Below are positions 25,494 to 33,125 of a stretch of DNA of 46,470 nucleotides, piece by piece (within the stretch, counting starts at the first letter, position 1; the number at the start of each line of letters is the position of its first letter). The DNA is from Cytobacillus gottheilii. GTDB taxonomy: Bacteria > Bacillota > Bacilli > Bacillales > Cytobacillaceae. The stretch is taken from contig NZ_LT800494.1 in assembly GCF_900166665.1 (NCBI RefSeq), forward strand, positions 293,411 to 339,880, written 5' to 3'. The position numbers and the translations under genes are program-made. A model generated the notes under the pieces. That model had not been told where the DNA came from and did no database searches. It saw only the letters and a list, made by a program, of their open reading frames with translations.

Positions 25494-25826
25494 TTATTTC
25501 TCTGCAGAATCAGAGCCTACAATGACTAATTTTCCATGGTCTAGTACTTCTTCATATTGCTCAGCTTCAGCTGTTGTTAGACCAAGTGATTCAAATTTAG
25601 TGCGAAGCTCGTCTCCGCGCTTTTTGAAGACATTACCAACAGAGTCAAATAAACCTTGCTCCTTCATGCCGACAGAGCCAGTATCTGTTGCATCTGTTAG
25701 ATTCTCAGAACGATCTTTGTCATGAGCGAAAATATAAATATGCTCTTTTGAATACCCTTGATTATTTAACATATCGATTGTGTTTGTAGCTTGCACACCA
25801 TTTTCTACAACTTCAACTTTATACAT
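25494..25826 (-). CDS. General stress protein 17M-like (YflT family)
   Basis: A 110-residue soluble protein with the DUF1269/GSP17M pattern: YKVEVVENGVQATNTIDMLNNQGY, YIFAHDKDRSENLTDAT and KLVIVGSDS. B. subtilis YflT and relatives belong to the SigB-controlled general stress regulon; molecular role unknown. Start ATG 25826 follows GGAAGGTG; a GTG 9 bases upstream overlaps that site. A possible SigB promoter lies upstream. Confidence 0.85.
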   Translation of the reverse strand: MYKVEVVENGVQATNTIDMLNNQGYSKEHIYIFAHDKDRSENLTDATDTGSVGMKEQGLFDSVGNVFKKRGDELRTKFESLGLTTAEAEQYEEVLDHGKLVIVGSDSAEK

Positions 25827-25889
25827 ATTTAGCACCTTCCATTCAATTATTTTTATGATAGTCGGGAGCTTGTCCCTGCTAGTATATAT

Positions 25890-25914
25890 TTATCCGCTAT
25901 GAAAATTTTAAAAC
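25890..25914 (-). promoter_or_regulatory. Possible SigB promoter of the stress protein gene
   Basis: On the minus strand GTTTTA (25914-25909), 13 bases, then GGATAA (25895-25890), close to the SigB consensus GTTTAA-N13/14-GGGTAT, about 65 bases before the ATG. Confidence 0.4.
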
Positions 25915-25993
25915 CTATTATTTTCATTTCTGCTTTATACTAGATAAATGACGGGAAGATAATAACTAGAATGAGAGAGGAGGAAAGACGTAC

Positions 25994-26665
25994 ATGTTAG
26001 TGCAAAATGACTGGCAGGAAATTTTAAAAGCAGAGATGGAAAAGCCTTATTTTCAGCAGCTAATCGAGTTTATTGAGAAGGAATATGAACAGGAAACGAT
26101 ATATCCTCCTAAACAGGATATTTTTAATAGTTTAAACGATACAGCATTTGCTGACACGAAAGTGGTTTTATTAGGCCAGGACCCTTATCATGGACCAGGG
26201 CAGGCGCATGGACTAAGTTTTTCGGTGAAGCCTGGAGTGAAGATTCCTCCGTCTCTTCGAAATATGTATAAAGAGCTTGAGAATGACTTAGGCATCCAGC
26301 CTGCAAATAATGGGTATCTTGTAAAATGGGCACAGCAAGGTGTATTAATGTTAAATACCGTGTTAACCGTTAGAGAAGGTGAAGCCTATTCACACCGCGG
26401 AAAAGGGTGGGAACAATTTACCGATGAAATCATAAAAAAGTTGAATGAACGGGAAGAACCCGTTATCTTTATTCTTTGGGGCAAGCCAGCCCAAGAAAAG
26501 ATGAAATTGTTAAATCTGGAAAAACATCAGGTGATTACATCTCCACATCCAAGTCCGCTCTCAGCAAGAAGAGGCTTTTTTGGAAGCAGACCCTTTTCAA
26601 AGGTAAATGCCCTTTTAAAGGCACAAGGGCAGAAAGAGATACATTGGAAAATAGACGATATTTGA
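25994..26665 (+). CDS. ung: Uracil-DNA glycosylase
   Basis: A 223-residue family 1 uracil-DNA glycosylase that removes uracil from DNA to start base excision repair. The water-activating loop [18 protein letters not shown] lies around residues 61-78 with the catalytic aspartate, and the minor-groove intercalation loop [17 protein letters not shown] lies near residues 184-200. Length is normal. GAGAGGAGG is placed 11 bases before the ATG. A near-consensus parS follows 12 bases after the stop. In B. subtilis this is ywdG. Confidence 0.97.
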   Translation: MLVQNDWQEILKAEMEKPYFQQLIEFIEKEYEQETIYPPKQDIFNSLNDTAFADTKVVLLGQDPYHGPGQAHGLSFSVKPGVKIPPSLRNMYKELENDLGIQPANNGYLVKWAQQGVLMLNTVLTVREGEAYSHRGKGWEQFTDEIIKKLNEREEPVIFILWGKPAQEKMKLLNLEKHQVITSPHPSPLSARRGFFGSRPFSKVNALLKAQGQKEIHWKIDDI

Positions 26666-26677
26666 CAAAATCCTGTT

Positions 26678-26693
26678 TGTTTCATGTGAAACA
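26678..26693. other. Candidate parS site (Spo0J/ParB binding)
   Basis: TGTTTCATGTGAAACA matches the Bacillus parS consensus TGTTNCACGTGAAACA at 15 of 16 positions, with T for C at position 8. It is intergenic, just after ung. Flanking bases extend pairing to CTGTTTGTTTC/GAAACAGACAG, but there is no T-run, so it is not a normal terminator. Confidence 0.6.
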
Positions 26694-26721
26694 GACAGAA
26701 TTCGCGAAAGGCTGAGTCAGG

Positions 26722-26892
26722 ATGGACAGTAAGAGAGTGGATTGTTTTAAATGTAAATTCTTTTATATTACATGGGATCAGAACCATCCAAAAGGCTGCA
26801 GGGCATACGGATTTAAGACAAAACGCTTGCCTTCGCTTGACGTATTTAGAGCATCAGGAGTGCCGTGTTTGCGTTTTGAAAAGAAAACTTGA
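26722..26892 (+). CDS. Small cysteine-containing protein (56 aa), unknown function
   Basis: A 56-codon frame beginning ATG with TCAGG just before it. It reads MDSKRVDCFKCKFFYITWDQ and continues with a cysteine near residue 26 (KGCRAYGF) and another near 49 (GVPCLRF). The pattern CxxC-x14-C-x22-C could bind a metal ion. Similar short proteins follow ung in other Bacillaceae and are sometimes labelled as uracil-DNA glycosylase in databases; nothing in the sequence resembles that enzyme. It is probably co-transcribed with ywdI. Confidence 0.65.
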   Translation: MDSKRVDCFKCKFFYITWDQNHPKGCRAYGFKTKRLPSLDVFRASGVPCLRFEKKT

Positions 26893-26929
26893 TAATATTT
26901 AGAGTAATGATGAAACAGAGGTGAAAAAT

Positions 26930-27235
26930 GTGAGTATATCTGTTCAGCAGCTTTTAGGAAAAATGGAAAAAGAGCTAAGGGAAGCAAAAGGCCTTACTCA
27001 AAGTTCTTTAGTTAGAGAAAGAGTACATGCCATTAAATCACTTTGTGAGCTGATTTTAGAGAATGGCGGAGAATCGCAGCAGATGAGCTCTATGCCTGTT
27101 TCATATTCTGTGCCAGTTCCACAGCCGCAGCCACAGCCTCAGATTCTGCCGCAGACTCCTGTGCCAGCGATTCAGCCGGCGAAAAGGCTGGAAATGGAAG
27201 ATGAAGCAAATGGAGATTCATTGTTTGATTTTTAA
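26930..27235 (+). CDS. ywdI: YwdI family protein
   Basis: A 101-residue Bacillus-restricted protein of unknown function. The N-terminal half is helical (SVQQLLGKMEKELREAKGL, VRERVHAIKSLCELIL), and the C-terminal half is low-complexity, rich in Pro and Gln (VPVPQPQPQPQILPQTPVP), before an acidic end. The start is taken as GTG 26930, since AGAGGTG is placed properly for it; GTG 26921 lies in that site. Position between ung and ywdK matches B. subtilis. Confidence 0.8.
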   Translation: MSISVQQLLGKMEKELREAKGLTQSSLVRERVHAIKSLCELILENGGESQQMSSMPVSYSVPVPQPQPQPQILPQTPVPAIQPAKRLEMEDEANGDSLFDF

Positions 27236-27288
27236 TTTTCTTTAAAAAGTAGAGAATTAATTCAATAGAAGCGAAATGGGGATTTGGC

Positions 27289-27660
27289 ATGAAATTATTT
27301 ATTATTTTAGGAGCAATTAATGCATTTTTATCAGTTGCCCTAGGTGCATTTGGTGCTCATGGTTTAGAAGGCAGAGTAGAGCCAAAGTATTTGGAAACAT
27401 GGAAGACAGGTGTTACCTATCAAATGTTCCATGCTACTGGACTGCTGATTATCGGAGTATTGCTTGGGAAATTGCCGGCAAGTTCTCTTTTATCAACTGC
27501 AGGATGGCTGATGGTAGGAGGCATTATCTTATTCTCTGGAAGCCTGTATGTGTTAACACTCACGAAAATTAGTGTGCTTGGAGCGATTACGCCGCTTGGT
27601 GGATTGTCCTTTTTAGCTGCATGGGTATTGCTCATTATTGCAGCAGTGAAATATTTATAA
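27289..27660 (+). CDS. ywdK: YwdK, DUF423 membrane protein
   Basis: A 123-residue protein with four predicted membrane helices. The opening LGAINAFLSVALGAFGAHGL and KTGVTYQMFHATGLL are the hallmark of DUF423. Function is unknown in all bacteria where it occurs. It follows ywdI by 53 bases with AAATGGGGAT as a weak ribosome site, and precedes a cobalamin riboswitch leader that starts about 80 bases on. Confidence 0.9.
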   Translation: MKLFIILGAINAFLSVALGAFGAHGLEGRVEPKYLETWKTGVTYQMFHATGLLIIGVLLGKLPASSLLSTAGWLMVGGIILFSGSLYVLTLTKISVLGAITPLGGLSFLAAWVLLIIAAVKYL

Positions 27661-27739
27661 TGCAAGATTCTGTCGGAAAGAAACCATATGTCCTTTTTAA
27701 AATATGGTAAACTGATTTTAAGTGAATAGAAACGAAACG

Positions 27740-27900
27740 AATTGGTGCTGAGCAATCAGCTTAATAGGGAATTCGGTGTAAAACCGAAGCTGTCTCCGCA
27801 ACTGTAAGTGCTGACGAAATAAGAAGAAACCACTGTTTGTTTTTTTACAAATGGGAAGGTTCTTAAATTAGGATGAAGCACAAGCCAGGATACCTGCCAG
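27740..27900 (+). promoter_or_regulatory. Cobalamin (B12) riboswitch
   Basis: Conserved blocks in order: GGTGCTGAGCAATCAGC, ATAGGGAATTCGGTG, CCGAAGCTGTCTCCGCAACTG, and the B12 box AAGCCAGGATACCTGCC (27882-27898). The order and spacing fit the class I adenosylcobalamin riboswitch. It leads to the adenosyltransferase-like gene at 28138, about 240 bases downstream. Confidence 0.95.
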
Positions 27901-27989
27901 TTCTGAAAGTATTTTACTCTTCGGAAGTTAAGAGAATTGTACGGTGTTATGTTTGATTGTATTTGTTGTGTAATCAAATATGGATGTAT

Positions 27990-28018
27990 AGCCGGCCAAT
28001 TTTTTGGGCGGCTTCTTT
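27990..28018 (+). terminator. Likely riboswitch-controlled terminator
   Basis: AGCCGGCC pairs with GGGCGGCT (one mismatch), followed by TCTTTAT, about 90 bases after the B12 box and before the first gene. It could be the expression platform, with an antiterminator forming without ligand. The T-tract is short. Confidence 0.5.
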
Positions 28019-28137
28019 ATATGGAGTAAAAGATCATTCACTTTTTTAAGGGCTGGAAGTCTTATTTAAAATTAAAAGCCAGCCTGCCCAGTTGCATCGA
28101 AAGCAATCGAATTTTAAAAATAGGGAGGTGGATGAAA

Positions 28138-28659
28138 ATGGAGAGAAAAGACAATCGCTTTTTATGCTACCCGTTTATGCGTGAATCGGCTTCGACGGTT
28201 GATTATGAAATTCGCACAGATTCATTGACAACAAGAATTGGAGAAGCGGCTTCTTTAACAGCAGATATCCCGAAAGTGCATCAGGATTTAATGGGGCTGC
28301 TGCCGATGGCGTATCATCTGAATGGGTCTGTACGCGGAAAACTGGCCATTTCAGAAGATGACTTACAATCGCTAAGCAGTCTTTACGATGAATACGTAGA
28401 GGAAGTGAAAGAAGAGATTAGAACTTTTCTCCTTCCACAAGGCACGCAAGCAGCATGTGTTTTACATGTTTGCCGAAGTGAAGCAAAGAAATCGGTCCGT
28501 GCCTTACATAAAGTCAGTCTGGAAAGAAATGTTCCAGACATCTTGTTTGATTATACGCATTTACTGGCCAATGTATTATTTGTGATGGCTGTATATGTCA
28601 ATAAAGTGAGCGGAGTAGAGGAAATCCGCTTTACAAGCAAATCATATAAAATGAGATAG
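28138..28659 (+). CDS. Diverged cobalamin adenosyltransferase-like (PduO-type) protein
   Basis: A 173-residue helical protein. The C-terminal helices CRSEAKKSVRALHKVS and LLANVLFVMAVYVNK correspond to the conserved CR..ER and LNRLSDYLFVLARYVN helices of PduO-type ATP:cob(I)alamin adenosyltransferases. The N-terminal ATP loop (TKTGDxGxT) is not present, and the R and E/N residues of the active site are partly replaced, so activity is doubtful. Control by a cobalamin riboswitch strongly supports a B12-related role. Start ATG 28138 is chosen because GGGAGGTG lies seven bases before it; ATG 28132 is too close. It is followed 10 bases later by the BtuF-like gene. Confidence 0.65.
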   Translation: MERKDNRFLCYPFMRESASTVDYEIRTDSLTTRIGEAASLTADIPKVHQDLMGLLPMAYHLNGSVRGKLAISEDDLQSLSSLYDEYVEEVKEEIRTFLLPQGTQAACVLHVCRSEAKKSVRALHKVSLERNVPDILFDYTHLLANVLFVMAVYVNKVSGVEEIRFTSKSYKMR

Positions 28660-28669
28660 GGGAATATGA

Positions 28670-29623
28670 ATGAAAAATAAAAAATTCGCAGGATGGTTAT
28701 CATCCTTTATGTTGATTCTTTTCTTAAGCGCGTGTAATACAGCAGAAGATAACACTGAAAGGAATGAGCAATCAGAACAGCCGCAGGAAGAAGAATCTGC
28801 TTCATATACCGTAACAGATGATATGGGAACAGAGGTAACGTTTGAAGAAGTGCCTGAAACCGTTGTTTCACTGCAGCCAAGTAATACAGAAATTCTTTTT
28901 GCCTTAGATGCTGGTGATAAAGTTGTCGGGGTCACAGATGTCGATAATTATCCTGAAGAAGTTCAGGAAATCGAAAAGGTTTCCGATTCGATGACCGTTA
29001 ATGCTGAGAAGGTCATTGAGCTGAACCCTGATGTCGTAATCGCATATACGGTTGGTGCAGAAGAGCAGCTGCAGCCGATTATTGATTCTGGTATCCCTGT
29101 TTTCGTCATTCAGTCTGCTTTAACATTTGAAGACGTATATGGAGATATTCAGCAAATCGCTGATGTAATGGGCGTTGGAGAAAAGGGTGAAGAGCTTGTC
29201 CAAAGCATCCAAGAGCAAATCGCGTCAGTTGATGAAAAACTGGAAGGAATTGAGCAAGAAAAGCAGCTTTATTTAGAGATTAGCCCTGCTCCAGACATTT
29301 ATACAACAGGAAGCAATACATTCCAGCAGGAAATTTTAAAGGCAGCACATGTGGGGAATGTGTTTGGAGATCAAGAAGGATGGATTAAGGTATCAGAAGA
29401 AGACATCATCAGCCGCAATCCAGAAGTGATTGCAACGACTGTTAACTATGTTGATCATCCAATCGAGGAATTAAAGGGCCGTACAGGCTGGGACCAAATT
29501 GCTGCTATTTCTGGCGATGCTGTGTATCAGCTTGATAGTGATATTACATCAAGACCTGGACCGCGTATTGGGGAAGCTGTGCAATTGGTGGCAGAAACGG
29601 TATATCCTGAAGTTTTTCAATAA
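28670..29623 (+). CDS. btuF: BtuF-like cobalamin ABC transporter substrate-binding lipoprotein
   Basis: A 317-residue exported binding protein of the iron-siderophore/cobalamin class. Signal with lipobox LSAC anchors it outside the membrane, then an acidic linker, then the Fe/B12 periplasmic-binding fold: VTDDMGTEVTFEEVPETVV, LQPSNTEILFALDAGDKVVGV, NPDVVIAY, and the C-terminal SRPGPRIGEAVQLVAE. Together with the upstream riboswitch this makes vitamin B12 the probable ligand, as with YvrC of B. subtilis. The permease and ATPase (btuC, btuD) are absent here; a terminator follows immediately. Confidence 0.87.
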   Translation: MKNKKFAGWLSSFMLILFLSACNTAEDNTERNEQSEQPQEEESASYTVTDDMGTEVTFEEVPETVVSLQPSNTEILFALDAGDKVVGVTDVDNYPEEVQEIEKVSDSMTVNAEKVIELNPDVVIAYTVGAEEQLQPIIDSGIPVFVIQSALTFEDVYGDIQQIADVMGVGEKGEELVQSIQEQIASVDEKLEGIEQEKQLYLEISPAPDIYTTGSNTFQQEILKAAHVGNVFGDQEGWIKVSEEDIISRNPEVIATTVNYVDHPIEELKGRTGWDQIAAISGDAVYQLDSDITSRPGPRIGEAVQLVAETVYPEVFQ

Positions 29624-29649
29624 TCACTTTGCAGAATAGCTCAAAAAGA

Positions 29650-29684
29650 AAAGCGTGAAAGAAATTCCTTTCACGCTTTTTGTA
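29650..29684 (+). terminator. Terminator of the cobalamin operon
   Basis: AAAGCGTGAAAG pairs with CTTTCACGCTTTTT around a short loop, 30 bases after the btuF stop; also usable for gerQ on the other strand. Confidence 0.85.
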
Positions 29685-29708
29685 TGGTTTTTATTAAATG
29701 GAATGCAT

Positions 29709-30203
29709 TTATCTAGGGGAATATTGAGTTAATCCCTGCACGCCGCCAAATGTTGGATAATCGTACTCAATTTCTTCATCAAATGTTACATAATCTAAGT
29801 AGATCATTGGGATTAAGTATCGTAAACCAGTTTCCGGATCGCTCAAAATGAGGTGATCTCTTCCTGCTGCTTCAATAAGACCTTTAAATACGCGGGCATT
29901 CCATTCTGTATTGTTTTCAAATGTAGCGTAAACGGTCGCCAGCTTTCCTTTATTTAAGCGAAGAATATTCTCAATATACGATTGCTCAATCGGCAGCATG
30001 CCAGGAACTTGCGGCGCTTGAGTTGGTGCTTGACCGCCAGTGGCCGGAAGCATAGCTCCAGTAGGCATTTGCGGCGGGTAGGCAACAGGCTGCTGAACAG
30101 GATAAGTATTTGCTTTCGGTGCTGCTGTGTAAGCCTGTTGTTGTTGTTGTTGTTGTTGCTGGTAACCATAATAAGGATATTGATTGAAATTTGATTGACT
30201 CAT
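29709..30203 (-). CDS. gerQ: Spore coat protein GerQ
   Basis: A 164-residue inner-coat protein needed for calcium-dipicolinate triggered germination, through correct localisation of CwlJ, and a transglutaminase substrate in B. subtilis. The N-terminal ~70 residues are low complexity, with a run of nine glutamines (Q15-Q23) and Pro/Gln-rich repeats. The conserved C-terminal domain begins at about PIEQSYIENILRLNKGKLATVY and includes FKGLIEAAGRDHLILSDPETG. It follows cwlJ in the same direction with a gap of 39 bases, as in B. subtilis. Expression would be by mother-cell sigma factors. Confidence 0.94.
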   Translation of the reverse strand: MSQSNFNQYPYYGYQQQQQQQQQAYTAAPKANTYPVQQPVAYPPQMPTGAMLPATGGQAPTQAPQVPGMLPIEQSYIENILRLNKGKLATVYATFENNTEWNARVFKGLIEAAGRDHLILSDPETGLRYLIPMIYLDYVTFDEEIEYDYPTFGGVQGLTQYSPR

Positions 30204-30242
30204 TTCTTTTCCCTCCTAATGATTCCTATAATCTTAGGCATG

Positions 30243-30665
30243 CTAAAAAACAGTCGGACAATCCTGCTGTGTCGGCTGATAAAAACAATGTGCCTTATAC
30301 CGGCCGGAATTCCATTGGTTATACCATTGAGACGGACAATTACCTGCAGGACGGAAAAACCATAAAGAATTGCTTGCAGGATGATTTCGCTGCCCTTTAA
30401 TGACTTTCCGGGCTAAATCAATTTCTCCTTGTCTGGCTCCCTGATAAAAATAACCTTTTTGAGTCGCTTCAAAGCCGCCGGGATTTTGATAGACCATTTG
30501 CCTAATGGATCGGATATCGCGAAAATCAAGACAGTCACCCCGCACCCGATTCACACCGACATTGCCAACCATCAGCATGCCAAGATTTCCATCTCCTTCG
30601 GCTTCTGCTCTCATCAATCTTGCCAACAGTTTGACATCTTCTTCGTTGTACGCAATAACACCCAT
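30243..30665 (-). CDS. cwlJ: Germination cell wall hydrolase CwlJ
   Basis: A 140-residue cortex-lytic enzyme of the SleB/CwlJ (Hydrolase_2) family acting in germinating spores. It lacks a signal peptide, as expected for a protein deposited from the mother cell. Family motifs are ARLMRAEAEGDGN with the catalytic glutamate, VGNVGVNRV, and ARKVIKGQRNHPASNSLWFFRP. The start at 30665 follows GGGGTGAATGG; a longer frame upstream lacks support. It is co-transcribed with gerQ. Confidence 0.94.
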   Translation of the reverse strand: MGVIAYNEEDVKLLARLMRAEAEGDGNLGMLMVGNVGVNRVRGDCLDFRDIRSIRQMVYQNPGGFEATQKGYFYQGARQGEIDLARKVIKGQRNHPASNSLWFFRPAGNCPSQWYNQWNSGRYKAHCFYQPTQQDCPTVF

Positions 30666-30827
30666 CCATTCACCCCCTAAGATGTTTTCTGGCTGATTGG
30701 TGAAATGTAAAATCTGGGTTATCAAAATAATTCAACTCACTATTTCATTCCTATGATGGAGCTTGTTTTTTTATGCCAACAAAATCATGAGGTAAATGAA
30801 AGAAAGCGGTCATAAAGATATTTTAAT

Positions 30828-30938
30828 GATTGGCAAGTCCTGAAAGGAGGCAGGCAGAGGATTAACTGCATGTATACTATTTCTAAATGTTGTCGCGCCT
30901 CCTTCTGCGTTACTCATTAATACTTTCTGATCGTATAA
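30828..30938 (+). repeat. ~110-bp structured intergenic repeat, copy B
   Basis: Opens GATTGGCAAGTCCTGAAAGG and closes near TACTTTCTGATCGTA, matching copy A at 8173-8280. GGAGGCAGGC (30847-30856) can pair with GCGCCTCC (30896-30903). It fills much of the gap between cwlJ and the hemQ terminator. Confidence 0.55.
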
Positions 30939-30975
30939 AAAAAACTCCCCAGGCTGTTTTTGCCTAGGGAGCTTT
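30937..30975 (-). terminator. Terminator of hemQ
   Basis: On the minus strand CTCCCTAGGC pairs with GCCTGGGGAG, then eight T, just after the hemQ stop. Confidence 0.9.
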
Positions 30976-30982
30976 CAATATA

Positions 30983-31729
30983 TTAATTTACATGTAAAAA
31001 GTGGCTGACCTTGTCTTCTTCCAGCAGGTTGCCAACGAAGAATGAACCAAATTCGCCATAGCGTGCACTTACTTCATCGAATCTCATTTCATAAACGAGT
31101 TTCTTAAATTGAAGAACATCATCTGAGAAAAGGGTAACGCCCCATTCGTAATCATCAAAACCTACAGAACCGGAAATAATTTGTTTTACTTTTCCAGCAT
31201 ATTGACGGCCAATCATGCCGTGACTTCTCATCATGCTGCGGCGGTCTTCCATAGGGAGCATATACCAGTTATCTTCCCCTTGGCGGCGCTTGTCCATTGG
31301 ATAGAAGCAAACATATTTTGCTTTTGGAAGAATCGGATACAAGCGTGCCAGGACTTCAGGGCTTTGATATGGATCTTGACCAGATGGCAGATAATTGCTT
31401 AGCTCTACTACTGAAACATAAGAGTGAGCTGGCATTGTAAACTCCGCAAACTTTGTTTTATTGAATTCTGTTTCAAGTTCATTTAGCTCTTCCATTGTCG
31501 GACGAAGAAGCATCATCATAAAGTCAGCTTTTTGGCCAACAACCGTATATAACGCATGGCTTCCGTTTTTCTCTGCCTGCGTCTTATTCCATTTTTCCAC
31601 TAAAGACAAAAATTCATGGATGGCTTCCTGGCGCTCTTCGCTTGAAAGCATCTTCCAAGTAGTCCAGTCTACACTACGAAAATCATGCAACACATACCAG
31701 CCGTCAAGAGTCTTGGCTGCTTCACTCAT
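30983..31729 (-). CDS. hemQ: Coproheme decarboxylase HemQ (YwfI)
   Basis: A 248-residue chlorite-dismutase-fold enzyme that converts coproheme to heme b in the Gram-positive heme pathway. Recognised by [59 protein letters not shown], with the active-site tyrosine region YPMDKRR and the heme-binding histidine segment [18 protein letters not shown]. The start ATG 31729 follows GGAGTGA; a longer frame has hydrophobic residues foreign to the family. In B. subtilis ywfI also lies beside pta, divergently. Confidence 0.95.
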   Translation of the reverse strand: MSEAAKTLDGWYVLHDFRSVDWTTWKMLSSEERQEAIHEFLSLVEKWNKTQAEKNGSHALYTVVGQKADFMMMLLRPTMEELNELETEFNKTKFAEFTMPAHSYVSVVELSNYLPSGQDPYQSPEVLARLYPILPKAKYVCFYPMDKRRQGEDNWYMLPMEDRRSMMRSHGMIGRQYAGKVKQIISGSVGFDDYEWGVTLFSDDVLQFKKLVYEMRFDEVSARYGEFGSFFVGNLLEEDKVSHFLHVN

Positions 31730-31943
31730 GAAAATCACTCCTATATATGTACTTATCACAAAATAACTATAACATAGTTTGACCATATACCATGTGAATA
31801 AAACTTGAAGATTAAACTTAGGTGATGGATCTTAAAAAAGTTTCGAAATTAATTTTACGGATATTTTAAAGAGAGAAACGAAATATTAACGAGAGAAGCG
31901 GGTATTGTGAACAATCAATGACAGAATAGAAAGACATTTAATG

Positions 31944-31957
31944 TGAAAGCGATAACA
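31944..31957 (+). promoter_or_regulatory. cre site (CcpA) upstream of pta
   Basis: TGAAAGCGATAACA matches the cre consensus TGWAANCGNTNWCA at every defined position. It is centred about 55 bp before the predicted start of pta transcription, the location at which CcpA activates acetate overflow genes in B. subtilis. Confidence 0.85.
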
Positions 31958-31971
31958 AAAATGTGAAATCC

Positions 31972-31999
31972 TTGAAATTTATTATGTGTGGGGTATGCT
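31972..31999 (+). promoter_or_regulatory. SigA promoter of pta
   Basis: TTGAAA (31972-31977), 16 bases, TATGCT (31994-31999). Predicted start near 32006, giving a leader of about 65 bases. The rest of the 343-bp gap from 31730 holds the cre and no gene. Confidence 0.6.
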
Positions 32000-32072
32000 A
32001 GGAATGTAGATCATTTCGATTTGTTTTTAGGGTTTATACATAAATTTTAATAGCTTGGAGGAAATAAATAAA

Positions 32073-33050
32073 ATGAGCGACTTATTCTCAGGATTAAAAG
32101 AAAAAGTAACAGGAAACAATCTGAAAATTGTTTTTCCTGAAGGTCTTGATGAAAGAATCTTAACAGCAGCTGGCCGTTTAGCTGAAGAAAAATCGATTAC
32201 ACCGATTTTAATCGGAAACATTGCAGAAATCGAAGCAAAAGCGAAAGATTTAAATGTATCTTTAGAGTCAGCTGAAATCTATGATCCAAACAATTTTGCA
32301 ATGATGGACGAGCTTGTGGCTGCATTTGTTGAAAGACGTAAAGGGAAAGCAACAGAAGAAGACGCACGCAAAATCCTTCTTGATGAGAATTACTTCGGAA
32401 CAATGCTAGTATACCTCAACAAAGCAGACGGACTTGTCAGCGGAGCAGCACATTCAACAGCTGACACAGTAAGACCGGCATTGCAAATTATTAAAACGAA
32501 AGAAGGCGTTGGCAAAACGTCTGGCGTATTCATCATGGTGCGCGATGAAGAGAAGTATGTATTTGCAGATTGTGCGATCAATATCGCTCCAGACAGCAAC
32601 GACCTTGCTGAAATCGCGATTGAAAGTGCAAAAACAGCCAGAATGTTTGATATCGAACCACGCGTTGCGATGTTAAGCTTCTCAACAAAAGGTTCTGCAA
32701 AATCTCCTGAAACAGAAAAGGTTGCAGCAGCAGTGCAAGAAGCACAAAAACGCGATCCTTTATTAATCTTAGACGGAGAATTCCAATTTGACGCAGCATT
32801 TGTTCCATCTGTTGCTGAAAAGAAAGCACCAAACTCTCCGCTTCAGGGCGATGCAAATGTATTTGTTTTCCCAAGTCTTGAAGCAGGAAACATCGGCTAC
32901 AAAATTGCTCAGCGCTTAGGTAATTTTGAAGCGGTTGGTCCGATTTTACAAGGATTAAACCGACCAGTAAATGACCTATCCCGCGGCTGCAATGCGGAAG
33001 ACGTTTATAAGCTTGCTTTAATTACAGCAGCGCAGGCATTAAATCAATAA
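32073..33050 (+). CDS. pta: Phosphate acetyltransferase
   Basis: A 325-residue enzyme converting acetyl-CoA and phosphate to acetyl phosphate, the first step of acetate overflow, with AckA elsewhere. Family blocks: KIVFPEGLDERILTAAGRLAEE, LVYLNKADGLVSGAAHSTADTVRPALQIIKT, FADCAINIAPDSNDLAEIA, AMLSFSTKGSAKSPETEKV and the final LQGLNRPVNDLSRGCN. It is the short form without the DRTGG regulatory domain. Start ATG 32073 follows TTGGAGG. CcpA activation is expected from the upstream cre. Confidence 0.96.
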   Translation: MSDLFSGLKEKVTGNNLKIVFPEGLDERILTAAGRLAEEKSITPILIGNIAEIEAKAKDLNVSLESAEIYDPNNFAMMDELVAAFVERRKGKATEEDARKILLDENYFGTMLVYLNKADGLVSGAAHSTADTVRPALQIIKTKEGVGKTSGVFIMVRDEEKYVFADCAINIAPDSNDLAEIAIESAKTARMFDIEPRVAMLSFSTKGSAKSPETEKVAAAVQEAQKRDPLLILDGEFQFDAAFVPSVAEKKAPNSPLQGDANVFVFPSLEAGNIGYKIAQRLGNFEAVGPILQGLNRPVNDLSRGCNAEDVYKLALITAAQALNQ

Positions 33051-33058
33051 AATGGATT

Positions 33059-33092
33059 ATGGTCAGACCCGGTTGGGACTGGCCATTTTTTA
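33059..33092 (+). terminator. Terminator of pta
   Basis: ATGGTCAG pairs with CTGGCCAT (one G-U), with a GC loop stem, followed by six T, 8 bases after the stop. Confidence 0.8.
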
Positions 33093-33125
33093 TGTGGGTG
33101 AGGCATGAGGGGGGAGATTGGGTTT

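Noticed and set aside
26672..26698. Rho-independent terminator after ung
   Set aside because: The hairpin has no T-run and its centre is a near-consensus parS, which explains the symmetry better.
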